Positions 43,995 to 52,449 of a stretch of 64,000 nt of DNA are shown piece after piece. The stretch comes from Steroidobacter agaridevorans (GTDB lineage Bacteria; Pseudomonadota; Gammaproteobacteria; Steroidobacterales; Steroidobacteraceae), in contig NZ_BLJO01000012.1 of assembly GCF_009932555.1 (NCBI RefSeq), forward strand, positions 62,001 to 126,000, read 5' to 3'. The notes under the pieces were generated by a model. That model saw only the letters and a program-made list of their open reading frames with translations, had not been told where the DNA came from and ran no database searches. Position numbers and translations under genes: made by a program. Position 1 is the stretch's first letter. Each line of letters opens with the position of its first letter.

Positions 43995-44990
43995 ATGCGT
44001 CATACAGCCTCCACTCCCGTGCTGGTCATCAGCGGCGCCGATGTGCGGTGTTTGCTGTCGATGGAGGATTGCATTCCCATCGTCGAGAGCGCGATGCGAG
44101 AGGTGTCACGGGGCGGGGCGCAGCTGCCCTTGCGCATCGGCTGTGTGCCGCCGGGCACGCCGAACATTCTGGCTGTCATGCCGGGCTATCTCGACGAGCC
44201 GCCGAGCATCGGCGCGAAAGTAATTGCTGTTTATCCCGAGAACGCTCAGCGAGGCCTGTCGTCTCACCTGGGCGTAGTGGTCCTGTTCGAGTCACGCGAA
44301 GGTTTGCCGCTGGCCATCATCGACGCGGCGTCGATCACCGCGTTACGCACGGCCGCGGCGACGGCGGTGGCGACCAAAGCGTTGGCGTCTGAAGCCGCCG
44401 CCGATCTGACGATCATCGGCACCGGCGAACAAGCGGCCGCCCATCTGCACGCGATCGGCCTGGTCCGCAAGCTGCGTTCGGTGCGTGTCTGGGGGCGCTC
44501 CAAAGAAAAAGCCTACGCGTTCGCCGATCGCGAAGCGCGGCCGGGACAGCCAAACATCGAAGTGTACGGAACGATTCGCGACGCCTTGCTGGGCGCGGAC
44601 ATCGTGTGCACGACCACCGGCTCGCGCGAACCCATCGTCGAAGGCGCATGGATCGCGCAAGGCGCGCACGTGAACCTGGTTGGAGCGAGCTCTGCTGCCG
44701 CACGTGAAGTCGACGACGCGCTGGTCCTGCGAAGCAGCTTCTTCGTCGACTTTCGAGGCTCGGCGCTCGCTCAGGCGGGGGAGTTGCTCAGTGCGATGGG
44801 CTCGAACGCCGCCAAACATATCCGTGGCGAGATCGGTGAGGTGCTCAATGGCAGCGTGCCCGGCCGCACCGACGAATTCGAAGTGACTGTCTATAAATCA
44901 CTGGGCATCGCGGCGCAGGATCTCGCCGCGGCCCATGCGATCTATCAGCGAGCGCAGCAGCGCGGCTTGGGTGTCCGCGCCGAGTTGTGA
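43995..44990 (+). CDS. Ornithine cyclodeaminase / mu-crystallin family protein
   Basis: The 331-residue protein has the family's N-terminal substrate domain (QLPLRIGCVPPGTPNILAVM) and a Rossmann NAD domain (DLTIIGTGEQAAAHLHAIGL, then SVRVWGRSKEKAYAFA). Members include ornithine cyclodeaminase, alanine dehydrogenase and ketimine reductases, and sequence alone does not separate them. I prefer the ATG at 43995 over a TTG 21 bases upstream. The gene stands alone after a terminator. Its last 46 bases overlap the end of the convergent bioD gene, an unusually long antisense overlap. Confidence 0.88.
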   Translation: MRHTASTPVLVISGADVRCLLSMEDCIPIVESAMREVSRGGAQLPLRIGCVPPGTPNILAVMPGYLDEPPSIGAKVIAVYPENAQRGLSSHLGVVVLFESREGLPLAIIDAASITALRTAAATAVATKALASEAAADLTIIGTGEQAAAHLHAIGLVRKLRSVRVWGRSKEKAYAFADREARPGQPNIEVYGTIRDALLGADIVCTTTGSREPIVEGAWIAQGAHVNLVGASSAAAREVDDALVLRSSFFVDFRGSALAQAGELLSAMGSNAAKHIRGEIGEVLNGSVPGRTDEFEVTVYKSLGIAAQDLAAAHAIYQRAQQRGLGVRAEL

Positions 44991-45649
44991 TCGCTGCTCC
45001 GGTGGGCTTCTTCGATGGCCACTGCCAGCGAATGCACGTCCGTAATCACGGTGAGCTTGTCCTGCTCGGCCAGCCAACGCCGGTTCAACTCGTGCAGCTT
45101 GCTGTTCGGATTGAAGCGGTTCAAATAAACAACGGTAGGCACGGGGCTGACGGCAGCCAGCGTCAGGCGCACCGCGTTGATCGTACCCAGTTCCGCATCG
45201 GCGACCAGGAGCATGCGATCCACTTCCAGGCGCCGCAACAGCTCCAGGCTGTCACCATCGCAAGCCAGCGGCGAGCGCACACCGCCCACGGTTTCGACGA
45301 AACCGATATCCACATCCGCAGGCCAGCGAGTCTCGCTGACGAGCTCCGACATCCACACCGGTCCTCGCCCCAGCGCCTGTGCAGCCATCGGCGGAGCCAG
45401 TCCGAGCGGATACCAGCGATGGGCGGGGCAGATCTCCGTGACTTCTTCTCCGCTCGCGCCGGCAAGACGCGCGGCATCGGTATCGATTTCATCCGGCCCA
45501 TACGATTGCACCGGTTTTCGTGCCGCGACGCGCGAGCCCCGCAACTTCAGCGTTGCCAGCAGTTGCGCGGTCACCCAGGTCTTTCCTACTTCCGTGTTCG
45601 TGCCAATTACGCCAATCAATAGGGAAGGTCTGGAATCGATCACAGTCAT
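44945..45649 (-). CDS. bioD: Dethiobiotin synthetase
   Basis: BioD closes the ureido ring of dethiobiotin from diaminopelargonic acid, carbon dioxide and ATP. The P-loop GTNTEVGKTWV is at residues 16-26 with Lys23; ARKPVQSYGPDEIDTDA follows and matches the substrate region, and FVETVGGVRSPLACDGDS is the family's G-rich loop. I use the ATG at 45649, 22 bases after the bioF stop; a TTG at 45679 would overlap bioF. It is the last gene of a bioA-bioF-bioD operon. The end overlaps the convergent cyclodeaminase gene by 46 bases. Confidence 0.93.
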   Translation of the reverse strand: MTVIDSRPSLLIGVIGTNTEVGKTWVTAQLLATLKLRGSRVAARKPVQSYGPDEIDTDAARLAGASGEEVTEICPAHRWYPLGLAPPMAAQALGRGPVWMSELVSETRWPADVDIGFVETVGGVRSPLACDGDSLELLRRLEVDRMLLVADAELGTINAVRLTLAAVSPVPTVVYLNRFNPNSKLHELNRRWLAEQDKLTVITDVHSLAVAIEEAHRSSDHNSARTPKPRCCAR

Positions 45650-45671
45650 TGCGTCTTGAGCGAAGTTCGAA

Positions 45672-46781
45672 TTAAACAAAGTTGAATCTACCGAGCGCGG
45701 CTCTCAGGCTTTCGACCATCGCCTCGCTGTGAGAGGCCGACAGCGCAACCCGCAGCCGCGCCGTTCCTTTGGGAACGGTGGGTGGGCGAATTGCCGGCAC
45801 GTGGATACCGACTTCCCGTAACCGGGCCGCCGCGCCGAGCGCGGCCGCATCGTCACCGAGCACGATGGGCACGATGGCGGACGGGTGACCCGGGCGAAGC
45901 ATATCGACCAGCGAGCGCAAGCGCGCTCGCAAATGATTGCCTTCTTCGCTGCGACAGATCCGTACCGCCGCCGCGGCCGCCGCGGTATCGGCGGGTGACA
46001 GGCCGGTAGTGAAAATGAAGGTCCGCGCGCGATTGACGAGCAATTCGATCAAGCGGCTCGAGCCGGCGACGAAGCCGCCCAGCGAGCCCAACGTTTTCGA
46101 CAAGGTGCCGACGTGCAATACCTCTAAATCCCGGGTTGCCGCGAGCTTGGGGCCAAGCGCCGCGTGCGCCTCATCCAATATGAGCAACGCGCCATGCTCG
46201 CTGCACAACTCTGCGAGCGCAGGCAAGGGCGCAGTGTCACCGTCCATGGAGAACACCGATTCAGTCACCACGATTTTCCGACCTGGAGTTTGTCTAAGCA
46301 GGGTCTGCAGGTGCTGCAGATCCAGGTGACGGTAAATCAAAGTGCGCGCTTTGGCCAGACGACAACCGTCGATTATCGAAGCGTGATTGAGCTCGTCGCT
46401 AAAAAGCGTCACGTCCGTTTCACCGAATGTCGTGAGGACGCCAAGATTTGCTGAGTACCCCGACGAGAACACGAGTGCGCGCTCCGTTTGGTTCCATTCG
46501 GCGAGCAAAGATTCCAATTCGTCGTGCAGGCTGCGGGTGCCGACGATCAGGCGCGAGGCCATTGCACCGGTGCCAAAGCGTTCAATGGCGGCAATGGCCG
46601 CGAGCCGCACCTGGGGGTGGGAGGAAAGGCCGAGATAGTCGTTGGAGGCAAAAGAAACAAGCCGCTGGTCGCGCACCCGGCCTTCGGGGCCGTGCCCATC
46701 GAACGGCACCGTCTCGCGATATCTGTTGATGGCGCGCAGGCCGGCCAGCTCGCGCTCGGCCCAGGAATTCCAGTGCGTCAC
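45672..46781 (-). CDS. bioF: 8-amino-7-oxononanoate synthase
   Basis: BioF condenses pimeloyl thioester with L-alanine to give 8-amino-7-oxononanoate, using PLP. Conserved segments are SFASNDYLGLSSHP, GTGAMASRLIVGTRSLHDEL, DELNHASIIDGCR, LDEAHAALG, and the PLP lysine in HVGTLSKTLGSLGGF. The start is the GTG at 46781, which overlaps the bioA stop by four bases (GTGA) and gives 369 residues, the usual length. Its product goes to BioA and then BioD, both encoded in the same operon. Confidence 0.95.
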   Translation of the reverse strand: MTHWNSWAERELAGLRAINRYRETVPFDGHGPEGRVRDQRLVSFASNDYLGLSSHPQVRLAAIAAIERFGTGAMASRLIVGTRSLHDELESLLAEWNQTERALVFSSGYSANLGVLTTFGETDVTLFSDELNHASIIDGCRLAKARTLIYRHLDLQHLQTLLRQTPGRKIVVTESVFSMDGDTAPLPALAELCSEHGALLILDEAHAALGPKLAATRDLEVLHVGTLSKTLGSLGGFVAGSSRLIELLVNRARTFIFTTGLSPADTAAAAAAVRICRSEEGNHLRARLRSLVDMLRPGHPSAIVPIVLGDDAAALGAAARLREVGIHVPAIRPPTVPKGTARLRVALSASHSEAMVESLRAALGRFNFV

Positions 46782-48052
46782 GCTGTTTCCTCCAGGGCTG
46801 CGGCGAGCGTCTCGACGATGCGTTCGATCTCCGCTGCGGTGATGGTGAGCGGCGGCACGATCGTTATGACAGGCCCCATGGAGCGAGACAGGACACCGCG
46901 TTTGACCATCGCTGTACAAGTCCGGCGCGCCAGCTTGGGATCGTCGCTCGTATCGAGCTCGACCGCGCCCATCAAACCCTGCAGACGAATATGTTTGACG
47001 CGCTTGAAGGGGCGAATGCGCGTCTCGAGCCCGGCGCGCAGTTGAGCTGAGCGCTCGCGAACGTTGTCAAGGACGGGCAGAGACGCTATCAGCTGTAAAT
47101 GTTTGAGCGCGACGGCGGCGGCGAGCGCATTGCCGCCATAGGAGTGGCCGTGATACAGCGTCTTCTCGCTCAGGTCCGGGCCGAGGAAGGCGGCGAACAC
47201 CCGTTGGGACGCGACCGTCGCCGACATGGGCAGATAACCGCCGGTGATGCCCTTGCCCAGACACATCAAATCCGGTCGCAAGCCGCATTGCTCGGAAGCG
47301 AACAGCGTGCCGGTGCGGCCGAAGCCGGTCGCAACTTCATCGCAGATCAGCAGCACACCGGTCTCGTGACAGGCTTTGCCCAGCTCGGCGAAATCCCCAG
47401 CCGGCGCGATCGACATGCCGGCCGCGCCTTGCACGAGCGGTTCAACGACCACTGCCGCGAGCTTGCGGTGATGCTCGCGAACCATCTGAGCTGCCGTGTG
47501 CAGAGCGCCCGGCTCGGTGAACGCGGGAGCGCGCAGCACGGGGAAGCGCAGCGGATCGAAAATCTGTGTGCCGAATCCACCGCCGCCCAACGAGAGCGAG
47601 CCGATAGTGTCGCCGTGATACCCGTCGCCGAAGGCGAGGTAGGTCGTGCGGCCTTGTTCGCCTTTGTTGGTCCAATATTGGAACGCGATCTTCAACGCCT
47701 GCTCGACCGCGGCGGCGCCGTCGGATGCGAACAATGTATGTGCTCGATCCACCGGCACGACCCGAGCCAGCGCTTCGGCGAACTCGATGACGATGCGATT
47801 GCCATTGCCGAGCATGGTCGAGTGAGCGACACGGTCCAGCTGCTCGCGCAAGGCTTGATCGAGCTCGGGGACGCGATGGCCCAGCGTGGTGACCCACAGC
47901 GACGAGATTGCGTCCAGATAACGGCGCCCTTCGACGTCGATCAACTCGCGTCCCTCGGCGCGTTCCACGATCACCGGGCTGTTCGCCCCATAGCAATCCA
48001 TTTGGGTAAAGCCGTGCCAGACGCTGGCGGCGTCGCGTTCGAGCCAGTTCAT
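46778..48052 (-). CDS. bioA: Adenosylmethionine-8-amino-7-oxononanoate aminotransferase
   Basis: BioA transfers the amino group of SAM to 8-amino-7-oxononanoate. It is a class III PLP aminotransferase: DGAAAVEQALKIAFQYW, GDGYHGDTIGSLSLGG, the Asp in LLICDEVATGFGRTG, and the PLP lysine in MCLGKGITGGYLPM. The ATG at 48052 has GAGG eight bases upstream and yields 424 residues. It is the first gene of the operon and is divergent from a phosphoribosyltransferase gene across a 56-base gap that contains an inverted repeat. bioB, bioC and bioH are not in this window. Confidence 0.94.
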   Translation of the reverse strand: MNWLERDAASVWHGFTQMDCYGANSPVIVERAEGRELIDVEGRRYLDAISSLWVTTLGHRVPELDQALREQLDRVAHSTMLGNGNRIVIEFAEALARVVPVDRAHTLFASDGAAAVEQALKIAFQYWTNKGEQGRTTYLAFGDGYHGDTIGSLSLGGGGFGTQIFDPLRFPVLRAPAFTEPGALHTAAQMVREHHRKLAAVVVEPLVQGAAGMSIAPAGDFAELGKACHETGVLLICDEVATGFGRTGTLFASEQCGLRPDLMCLGKGITGGYLPMSATVASQRVFAAFLGPDLSEKTLYHGHSYGGNALAAAVALKHLQLIASLPVLDNVRERSAQLRAGLETRIRPFKRVKHIRLQGLMGAVELDTSDDPKLARRTCTAMVKRGVLSRSMGPVITIVPPLTITAAEIERIVETLAAALEETA

Positions 48053-48064
48053 GCTGTCAACCTC

Positions 48065-48084
48065 GTCTACGGAATCAGGTAGAC
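48065..48084. promoter_or_regulatory. Inverted repeat between bioA and the phosphoribosyltransferase gene
   Basis: GTCTAC and GTAGAC are separated by eight bases in the short divergent spacer. Nearby TATGAT at 48097-48102 resembles a -10 box for the plus-strand gene. The repeat does not match the long BirA box of Escherichia coli. It could be an operator for a different biotin regulator, but this is only positional evidence. Confidence 0.35.
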
Positions 48085-48108
48085 AGTGTAAGCGAGTATG
48101 ATGCCGCG

Positions 48109-48678
48109 ATGGAAAAAACCTATATTTCGGCGGAATCCCTGTTGCGGGACTCGCTGGCGCTCGGGGTGCAGATCGTCCGCAGCGGCTTTCGGCCGTCGTT
48201 CCTGGTGGGTGTGTGGCGCGGCGGGGCGCCAATCGGCATCTCCGTCCAGGAGGTGCTGGAATTCAACGGCATTCACTGCGACCACATCGCGATCCGCACC
48301 TCGTCCTACGAGGGTATCGATCAGCAGTCGAAGACAGTGCGCGTGCACGCGATCGACTATCTGGTGTCGCAGCTGAGTTTCGAGGACCAGTTGCTGTTGA
48401 TCGACGATGTGTTCGATTCGGGACGCAGTCTCGAAGCCGTGGTCGCCGAGCTGCAGCGTCGCTGCCGGCGCAACATGCCGGAGCAGGTGAGGATTGCCAC
48501 GGTCTATTACAAGCCGACCAGGAACACCAGCTCACTGCGACCGGATTACTTCATTCGCGAGACCGATCAATGGCTGGTGTTTCCGCACGAAGTGCAGGGA
48601 CTGACGCGCGCAGAGATTCTGGCGAACAAGCCGGTGGAAGAAGATTTCTTCCTGCCCACGTCGCGGACCGATAAATAA
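48109..48678 (+). CDS. Hypoxanthine/purine phosphoribosyltransferase-family protein
   Basis: This 189-residue cytoplasmic enzyme has a type I phosphoribosyltransferase fold. The PRPP-binding loop LLLIDDVFDSGRSLEAV lies near residue 103, the PPi loop GVWRGGAPIG near residue 35, and DYFIRETDQWLVFPHE fits the hood region of base-salvage enzymes. It most likely salvages hypoxanthine or a related base to its nucleotide. A few members of this family instead regulate operons. The stop lies one base from that of the convergent M20 peptidase gene. Confidence 0.85.
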   Translation: MEKTYISAESLLRDSLALGVQIVRSGFRPSFLVGVWRGGAPIGISVQEVLEFNGIHCDHIAIRTSSYEGIDQQSKTVRVHAIDYLVSQLSFEDQLLLIDDVFDSGRSLEAVVAELQRRCRRNMPEQVRIATVYYKPTRNTSSLRPDYFIRETDQWLVFPHEVQGLTRAEILANKPVEEDFFLPTSRTDK

Positions 48679-48679
48679 C

Positions 48680-49945
48680 TCAATTACCTCTCAGCAAATC
48701 CACGAGCGTCAGCGCGACCACCGCAGTCGCCTTTCTCAAGTCGTCGAGGCGCAAACATTCATCCGCGCCGTGCCCGTTTGCTTCCTGCAATGTTTTAGGG
48801 CCAGCGCCGTACAGCACGGTGGGAATGCCCGCTGACGCGTAGTGTCTCGCATCCGTGTAGAGCGGCACGCCCTGCACTGGGATCGCGACACCGAATTCTT
48901 CTTCGGCATGCGTGCGCAAAGCGATGACCGTGCGGGCGGCGCCGGGCAGTTCGAGCAGCGGCTCGGCCAGCATGATCCGTTTGATCTCGAGCGTGATGCC
49001 GGGGCGAGAGGAGACGGCGTTCGCGATCAGCGAGCGCAGCTGCGACTCTGCCTCTTCGGCCGACTCTTCCGGAATGATGCGACGTTCGAGACGCAGCGTG
49101 ACCCGGTCCGGCACGACATTCGTATTGATGCCGCCCTCGATGAGGCCGATGTTGAGCGTGGCGCTCTCGATGCCAGGCACTTTCGAGCGCTTGTGAGCCA
49201 ACTCCTGTCGGTGGGCATACAGCGCGTTGAGAATATCGGTGGTCGCCTCGAGCGCATCGACCCCGGTCTCAGGCATCGCGGCATGACCGGACCTGCCGTT
49301 CACCACGACTTCCAGATGCAAACAACCGTTGTGCGCGCTGGTGACGGCGTATGAGAAACCGGCGCAGATTGCCAAGGCGGGTGTGCTCAGACGCTGCGAT
49401 ACCAGACGTTTCGGTCCGATGTTGCCGCCGACTTCCTCGTCATAGGTGAAGTGCAGCTCGACCACGCCATGCAGCGGCACGCCTTGCTTCTCCAGATCGA
49501 TCAAGGCGAGCAGGGCCCACGTATAGGTCGCGAAGTCCGATTTGCTCACGGCGACGCCACGACCGAACATCACCAGCCCATGATCGGGATCGTCGATGAT
49601 CTCCGCGCCGTACGGATCGCGAGTCCAGCCCTGGCCCGGCGGCACCACATCGCCGTGCGCATTGAGCGCGATCGTCATGCCGCCGCGGCCGAAGCGTCGC
49701 CGCACGATGAGATTCGTGGCAGAAATCATTCCATTCGCTTTCGCGACCTGCGCGGGCACGACGTCTGTTTCCACTTCGAGATCGAGCAGGCTCTCGAGGA
49801 GCTCGTGGGCGCGCTCGGCCGCTGGCGCGCAATCGCCCGGTGGATTGTCGCTGGGCACACGCACCAGCTCGGCGAGAAACTCGACTTGCCGGATGAACTC
49901 GCGCTCCAGGAAGGCATGCACCAAGGCACGGGGGGACGCAGGCAT
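48680..49945 (-). CDS. M20-family metallopeptidase (ArgE/DapE-like)
   Basis: The 421-residue cytoplasmic enzyme shows the M20 metal site: IALNAHGDVVPPGQGW with the first zinc histidine, and FTYDEEVGGNIGPKRL with the acid base and ligand glutamates. The dimerisation domain GRSGHAAMPETGVDALEATT follows, and YGAGPKTLQEANGHGADECL holds the last ligand region. Family members deacetylate N-acetylornithine, desuccinylate N-succinyl-diaminopimelate or trim dipeptides; the sequence does not decide. AGGA lies eight bases before the ATG. No arginine or lysine synthesis genes are beside it. Confidence 0.88.
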   Translation of the reverse strand: MPASPRALVHAFLEREFIRQVEFLAELVRVPSDNPPGDCAPAAERAHELLESLLDLEVETDVVPAQVAKANGMISATNLIVRRRFGRGGMTIALNAHGDVVPPGQGWTRDPYGAEIIDDPDHGLVMFGRGVAVSKSDFATYTWALLALIDLEKQGVPLHGVVELHFTYDEEVGGNIGPKRLVSQRLSTPALAICAGFSYAVTSAHNGCLHLEVVVNGRSGHAAMPETGVDALEATTDILNALYAHRQELAHKRSKVPGIESATLNIGLIEGGINTNVVPDRVTLRLERRIIPEESAEEAESQLRSLIANAVSSRPGITLEIKRIMLAEPLLELPGAARTVIALRTHAEEEFGVAIPVQGVPLYTDARHYASAGIPTVLYGAGPKTLQEANGHGADECLRLDDLRKATAVVALTLVDLLRGN

Positions 49946-50150
49946 TCAGCATTCCTAATTGTTGAGAGGGCGAGAGATCAATCGCCGGTGCCTTTGGATC
50001 CGATGCAGCATTATAAAGAGGCTGCGACGAGCGAACGCACCCTGCTTGCGTTGACGAAACATTGACATTCACTCCTGTTTGGAACCATCGAGAAGGCGAA
50101 TCGCTTAGTAGGGGACCCGATTGCATCGGAAACATCTGGAGGGATGAGAC

Positions 50151-50390
50151 ATGCGTGCCTTTGCTTTGCTAGCCGTGACTGCGGTGGTGTTCGCGGCCGG
50201 TTGCGCGAAAAAGGATGACACCTCTGACATGAATACGCCGCCGGCCGATACCGCGCCGACGACACCTGCTCCAATGCCGGCTGAACCGGCGCCGAGCCCG
50301 ACTCCGTCGGATACTCCGCCGCCTCCGGATAGCACCACGACTACGCCTCCGCCGGCTGAGGGTACGACTCCGCCGCCCCCGGCTCAGTAG
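50151..50390 (+). CDS. Small proline/threonine-rich lipoprotein
   Basis: This 79-residue protein starts with a short type II signal peptide ending in the lipobox FAAGC (Cys18), then a charged KKDDTSD stretch and a low-complexity tail of Pro, Thr, Ala and Ser to the end. It should be an unfolded lipid-anchored tether in the periplasm, perhaps a spacer to the peptidoglycan. GGAGGG eight bases before the ATG is strong, and a large hairpin follows the gene, which together support a real, separately expressed gene. The function is unknown. Confidence 0.75.
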   Translation: MRAFALLAVTAVVFAAGCAKKDDTSDMNTPPADTAPTTPAPMPAEPAPSPTPSDTPPPPDSTTTTPPPAEGTTPPPPAQ

Positions 50391-50405
50391 TAGCCATTCA
50401 GGACC

Positions 50406-50436
50406 GTGAGGCGGCGTCGTCGCGACGCCGCCTCAC
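50406..50436 (+). terminator. Long perfect hairpin after the small lipoprotein gene
   Basis: GTGAGGCGGCGTCG and CGACGCCGCCTCAC pair over 14 bases around a TCG loop, 15 bases after the stop codon. No T-run follows, but the stem is strong enough to protect or end the transcript. Confidence 0.65.
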
Positions 50437-50526
50437 TCATAACTGCCGATAACTTCCTTATCACCGCGGCGTTACTGACACGAGCCGCGGCCTGCCTGCA
50501 GAATCGCTGCCCCTCATTCAGGATCG

Positions 50527-51537
50527 ATGGCAGTGCGTATGAATATTCGCTTCTGGGTGGCCCTGGCCGGCTTGCTGCTGGCGCCGGCCGCGTTCTCGCA
50601 GGAGCTGCTCAACGCGTCGTATGACGTGGCGCGCGAGCTGTTCGATGACATCAATCCGGCGTTCATTGCCGAGTGGAAAAAGCAGACCGGCAAGACGCTC
50701 AAGATCCGACAGTCGCATGGCGGCTCGTCCAAGCAGGCACGTTCGGTCGCCGAAGGCTTGCCGGCCGACGTGGTGACATTCAACCAGGTCGCCGATATCG
50801 AGTTGCTGCACAAGGCCGGTCTGCTCGGCGCCGACTGGCGGCAGCGGCTGCCGAACAATGCTTCGCCATTTTATTCGCTGCCGGTGCTGCTGGTGCGCGA
50901 AGGCAATCCGAAGCAGGTGAAAGATTGGAGCGATCTCGCCCGGCCTGGCATTCAGGTGGTGTTCCCCAATCCCAAGACTTCGGGCAACGGCCGATACACC
51001 TATCTCGCTGCTTACGCGTACGCGCTTGCGCAGAACAAAGGTGACGAAGCCAAGGCGAAAGACTTCGTGACCCGGCTGCTGGCGAATGTGCCGGTGTTCG
51101 ACACGGGCGGGCGCGGCGCCTCGACGACATTCATCGAGCGCGGTATCGGCGATGTGCTGGTGACGTTCGAGTGCGAGATCACGGCGATCCGTCGTGAGTA
51201 CGGCAAGAGCAAGCTGCAAGCGGTGATGCCGTCGATGAGCCTGCGCGCCGATTTCCCGGTGGCCGTGGTCGATAAGGTCGTCGATCGCAAAAAAACGCGC
51301 GAAGCAGCGACTGCGTACTTGAAGTATCTATACAGCCCAGCGGGACAGGACATCATCGCGAAGCACTACAACCGGGTGAACGACGCCAACGTCACCAGGA
51401 AATACGCCGCCCAGTTTCCGGCCATCAAGCTGGTGACGGTGGACGACGTGTTCGGCGGCTGGGATAAAGTGATGAAGGTGCACTTCGCCGACGGCGCCAT
51501 CCTGGATCAGGCGCTGGCGAAAGCGCCGGCGCGCTGA
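50527..51537 (+). CDS. Periplasmic sulfate/thiosulfate-binding protein
   Basis: The 336-residue protein is a Sbp/CysP-type solute-binding protein for a sulfate ABC transporter. After a signal peptide (cleavage near AAFSQ) come the family motifs ELLNASYDVARELF, RQSHGGSSKQARSVAEGL, VVFPNPKTSGNGRYTYLAAY and GRGASTTFIERGIGDVLVTF, which line the anion pocket. The permease and ATPase genes (cysT, cysW, cysA) that normally follow are absent; an AraC-type regulator gene comes next instead. It either works with a transporter encoded elsewhere or has another role. AGGA before the ATG at 50527 is weak; an ATG 12 bases later is possible. Confidence 0.92.
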   Translation: MAVRMNIRFWVALAGLLLAPAAFSQELLNASYDVARELFDDINPAFIAEWKKQTGKTLKIRQSHGGSSKQARSVAEGLPADVVTFNQVADIELLHKAGLLGADWRQRLPNNASPFYSLPVLLVREGNPKQVKDWSDLARPGIQVVFPNPKTSGNGRYTYLAAYAYALAQNKGDEAKAKDFVTRLLANVPVFDTGGRGASTTFIERGIGDVLVTFECEITAIRREYGKSKLQAVMPSMSLRADFPVAVVDKVVDRKKTREAATAYLKYLYSPAGQDIIAKHYNRVNDANVTRKYAAQFPAIKLVTVDDVFGGWDKVMKVHFADGAILDQALAKAPAR

Positions 51538-51615
51538 TCGCAATCGATCCGCAATTTCGATCAAATGGGCGCGGGCAGGCGGGACGACAATGGCGTCGTC
51601 TCGTGAGAGTTCGCC

Positions 51616-52449
51616 ATGAATCCGATCAACAGCGCGCTGTGGTACATCGAAAGCCATCTGACGACTGACTTGTCGCTCGAATCGCTCGCCGCGCAGGTCA
51701 ATGTCTCACCGTACTATCTGACTCGCGCTTTCAATCACCTCTCGGGTTTTTCCATCATGCGTTATGTGCGTGGCCGCCGCTTGAGCGTGGCTGCCCGCGC
51801 CCTCGCGAATGGCGCGCCCGACGTGTTGTCGATCGCATTGGAAGCCGGCTATGGCTCTCACGAGGCGTTCACACGGGCGTTTCGCGACCAATTCGGGATG
51901 ACGCCCGAAGCGGTGCGCGCGCAGCGCCGTATCGACAATCTCGCCATCGTGGAGCCCATCGCCATGACCTACCAGCAACTGCCCGAGCTCGATCCGCCGC
52001 GCTTCGAGCAAGGCAAGGCGTTACTGCTTGCCGGCATCCGCGCGCGTTACAAATGCGACAACAAGGCCGGCATTCCATCGCAGTGGGAGCGGTTCCTGAA
52101 TTACTTCGGCCACATCCCCGATCAAGTGGGCAACACCGCTTACGGCGTCGTCCACAACGTCGACGATGCGGGCAATATGGAATATCTCTGCGGCGCGCAG
52201 GTCAGCGACTTCTCGAGAACGCCTCCGGAGCTGAGCACGCTTCGTATCGCCCCGCAGCGCTATGCGATTTTCAAGCATCGCGAACACATCTCGACCATCA
52301 GTGGCACGTTCGCGGCCATCTGGGGTCAATGGGTGCCGGAGTCGGGCCACGAAGCGGTCGATGCGCCGCTGCTCGAAGTCTATGGCCCCGACTTCGATTC
52401 ACGTGCCGGTCATGGCGGACTGGAAGTGTGGGTGCCGATCAAGGGTTGA
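51616..52449 (+). CDS. AraC-family regulator with GyrI-like effector domain
   Basis: The 277-residue protein has its AraC DNA-binding domain at the N-terminus (SALWYIESHLTTDLSLESLA, then LEAGYGSHEAFTRAFRDQFG), followed by a GyrI-like effector-binding domain (YAIFKHREHISTISGTFAAI, ending LLEVYGPDF and LEVWVPIKG). This is the Rob/SoxS-with-GyrI layout that often senses small hydrophobic compounds. It sits 78 bases after the sulfate-binding protein gene. Its 3' end overlaps that of the convergent MscS gene by 51 bases. Targets are unknown. Confidence 0.9.
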   Translation: MNPINSALWYIESHLTTDLSLESLAAQVNVSPYYLTRAFNHLSGFSIMRYVRGRRLSVAARALANGAPDVLSIALEAGYGSHEAFTRAFRDQFGMTPEAVRAQRRIDNLAIVEPIAMTYQQLPELDPPRFEQGKALLLAGIRARYKCDNKAGIPSQWERFLNYFGHIPDQVGNTAYGVVHNVDDAGNMEYLCGAQVSDFSRTPPELSTLRIAPQRYAIFKHREHISTISGTFAAIWGQWVPESGHEAVDAPLLEVYGPDFDSRAGHGGLEVWVPIKG

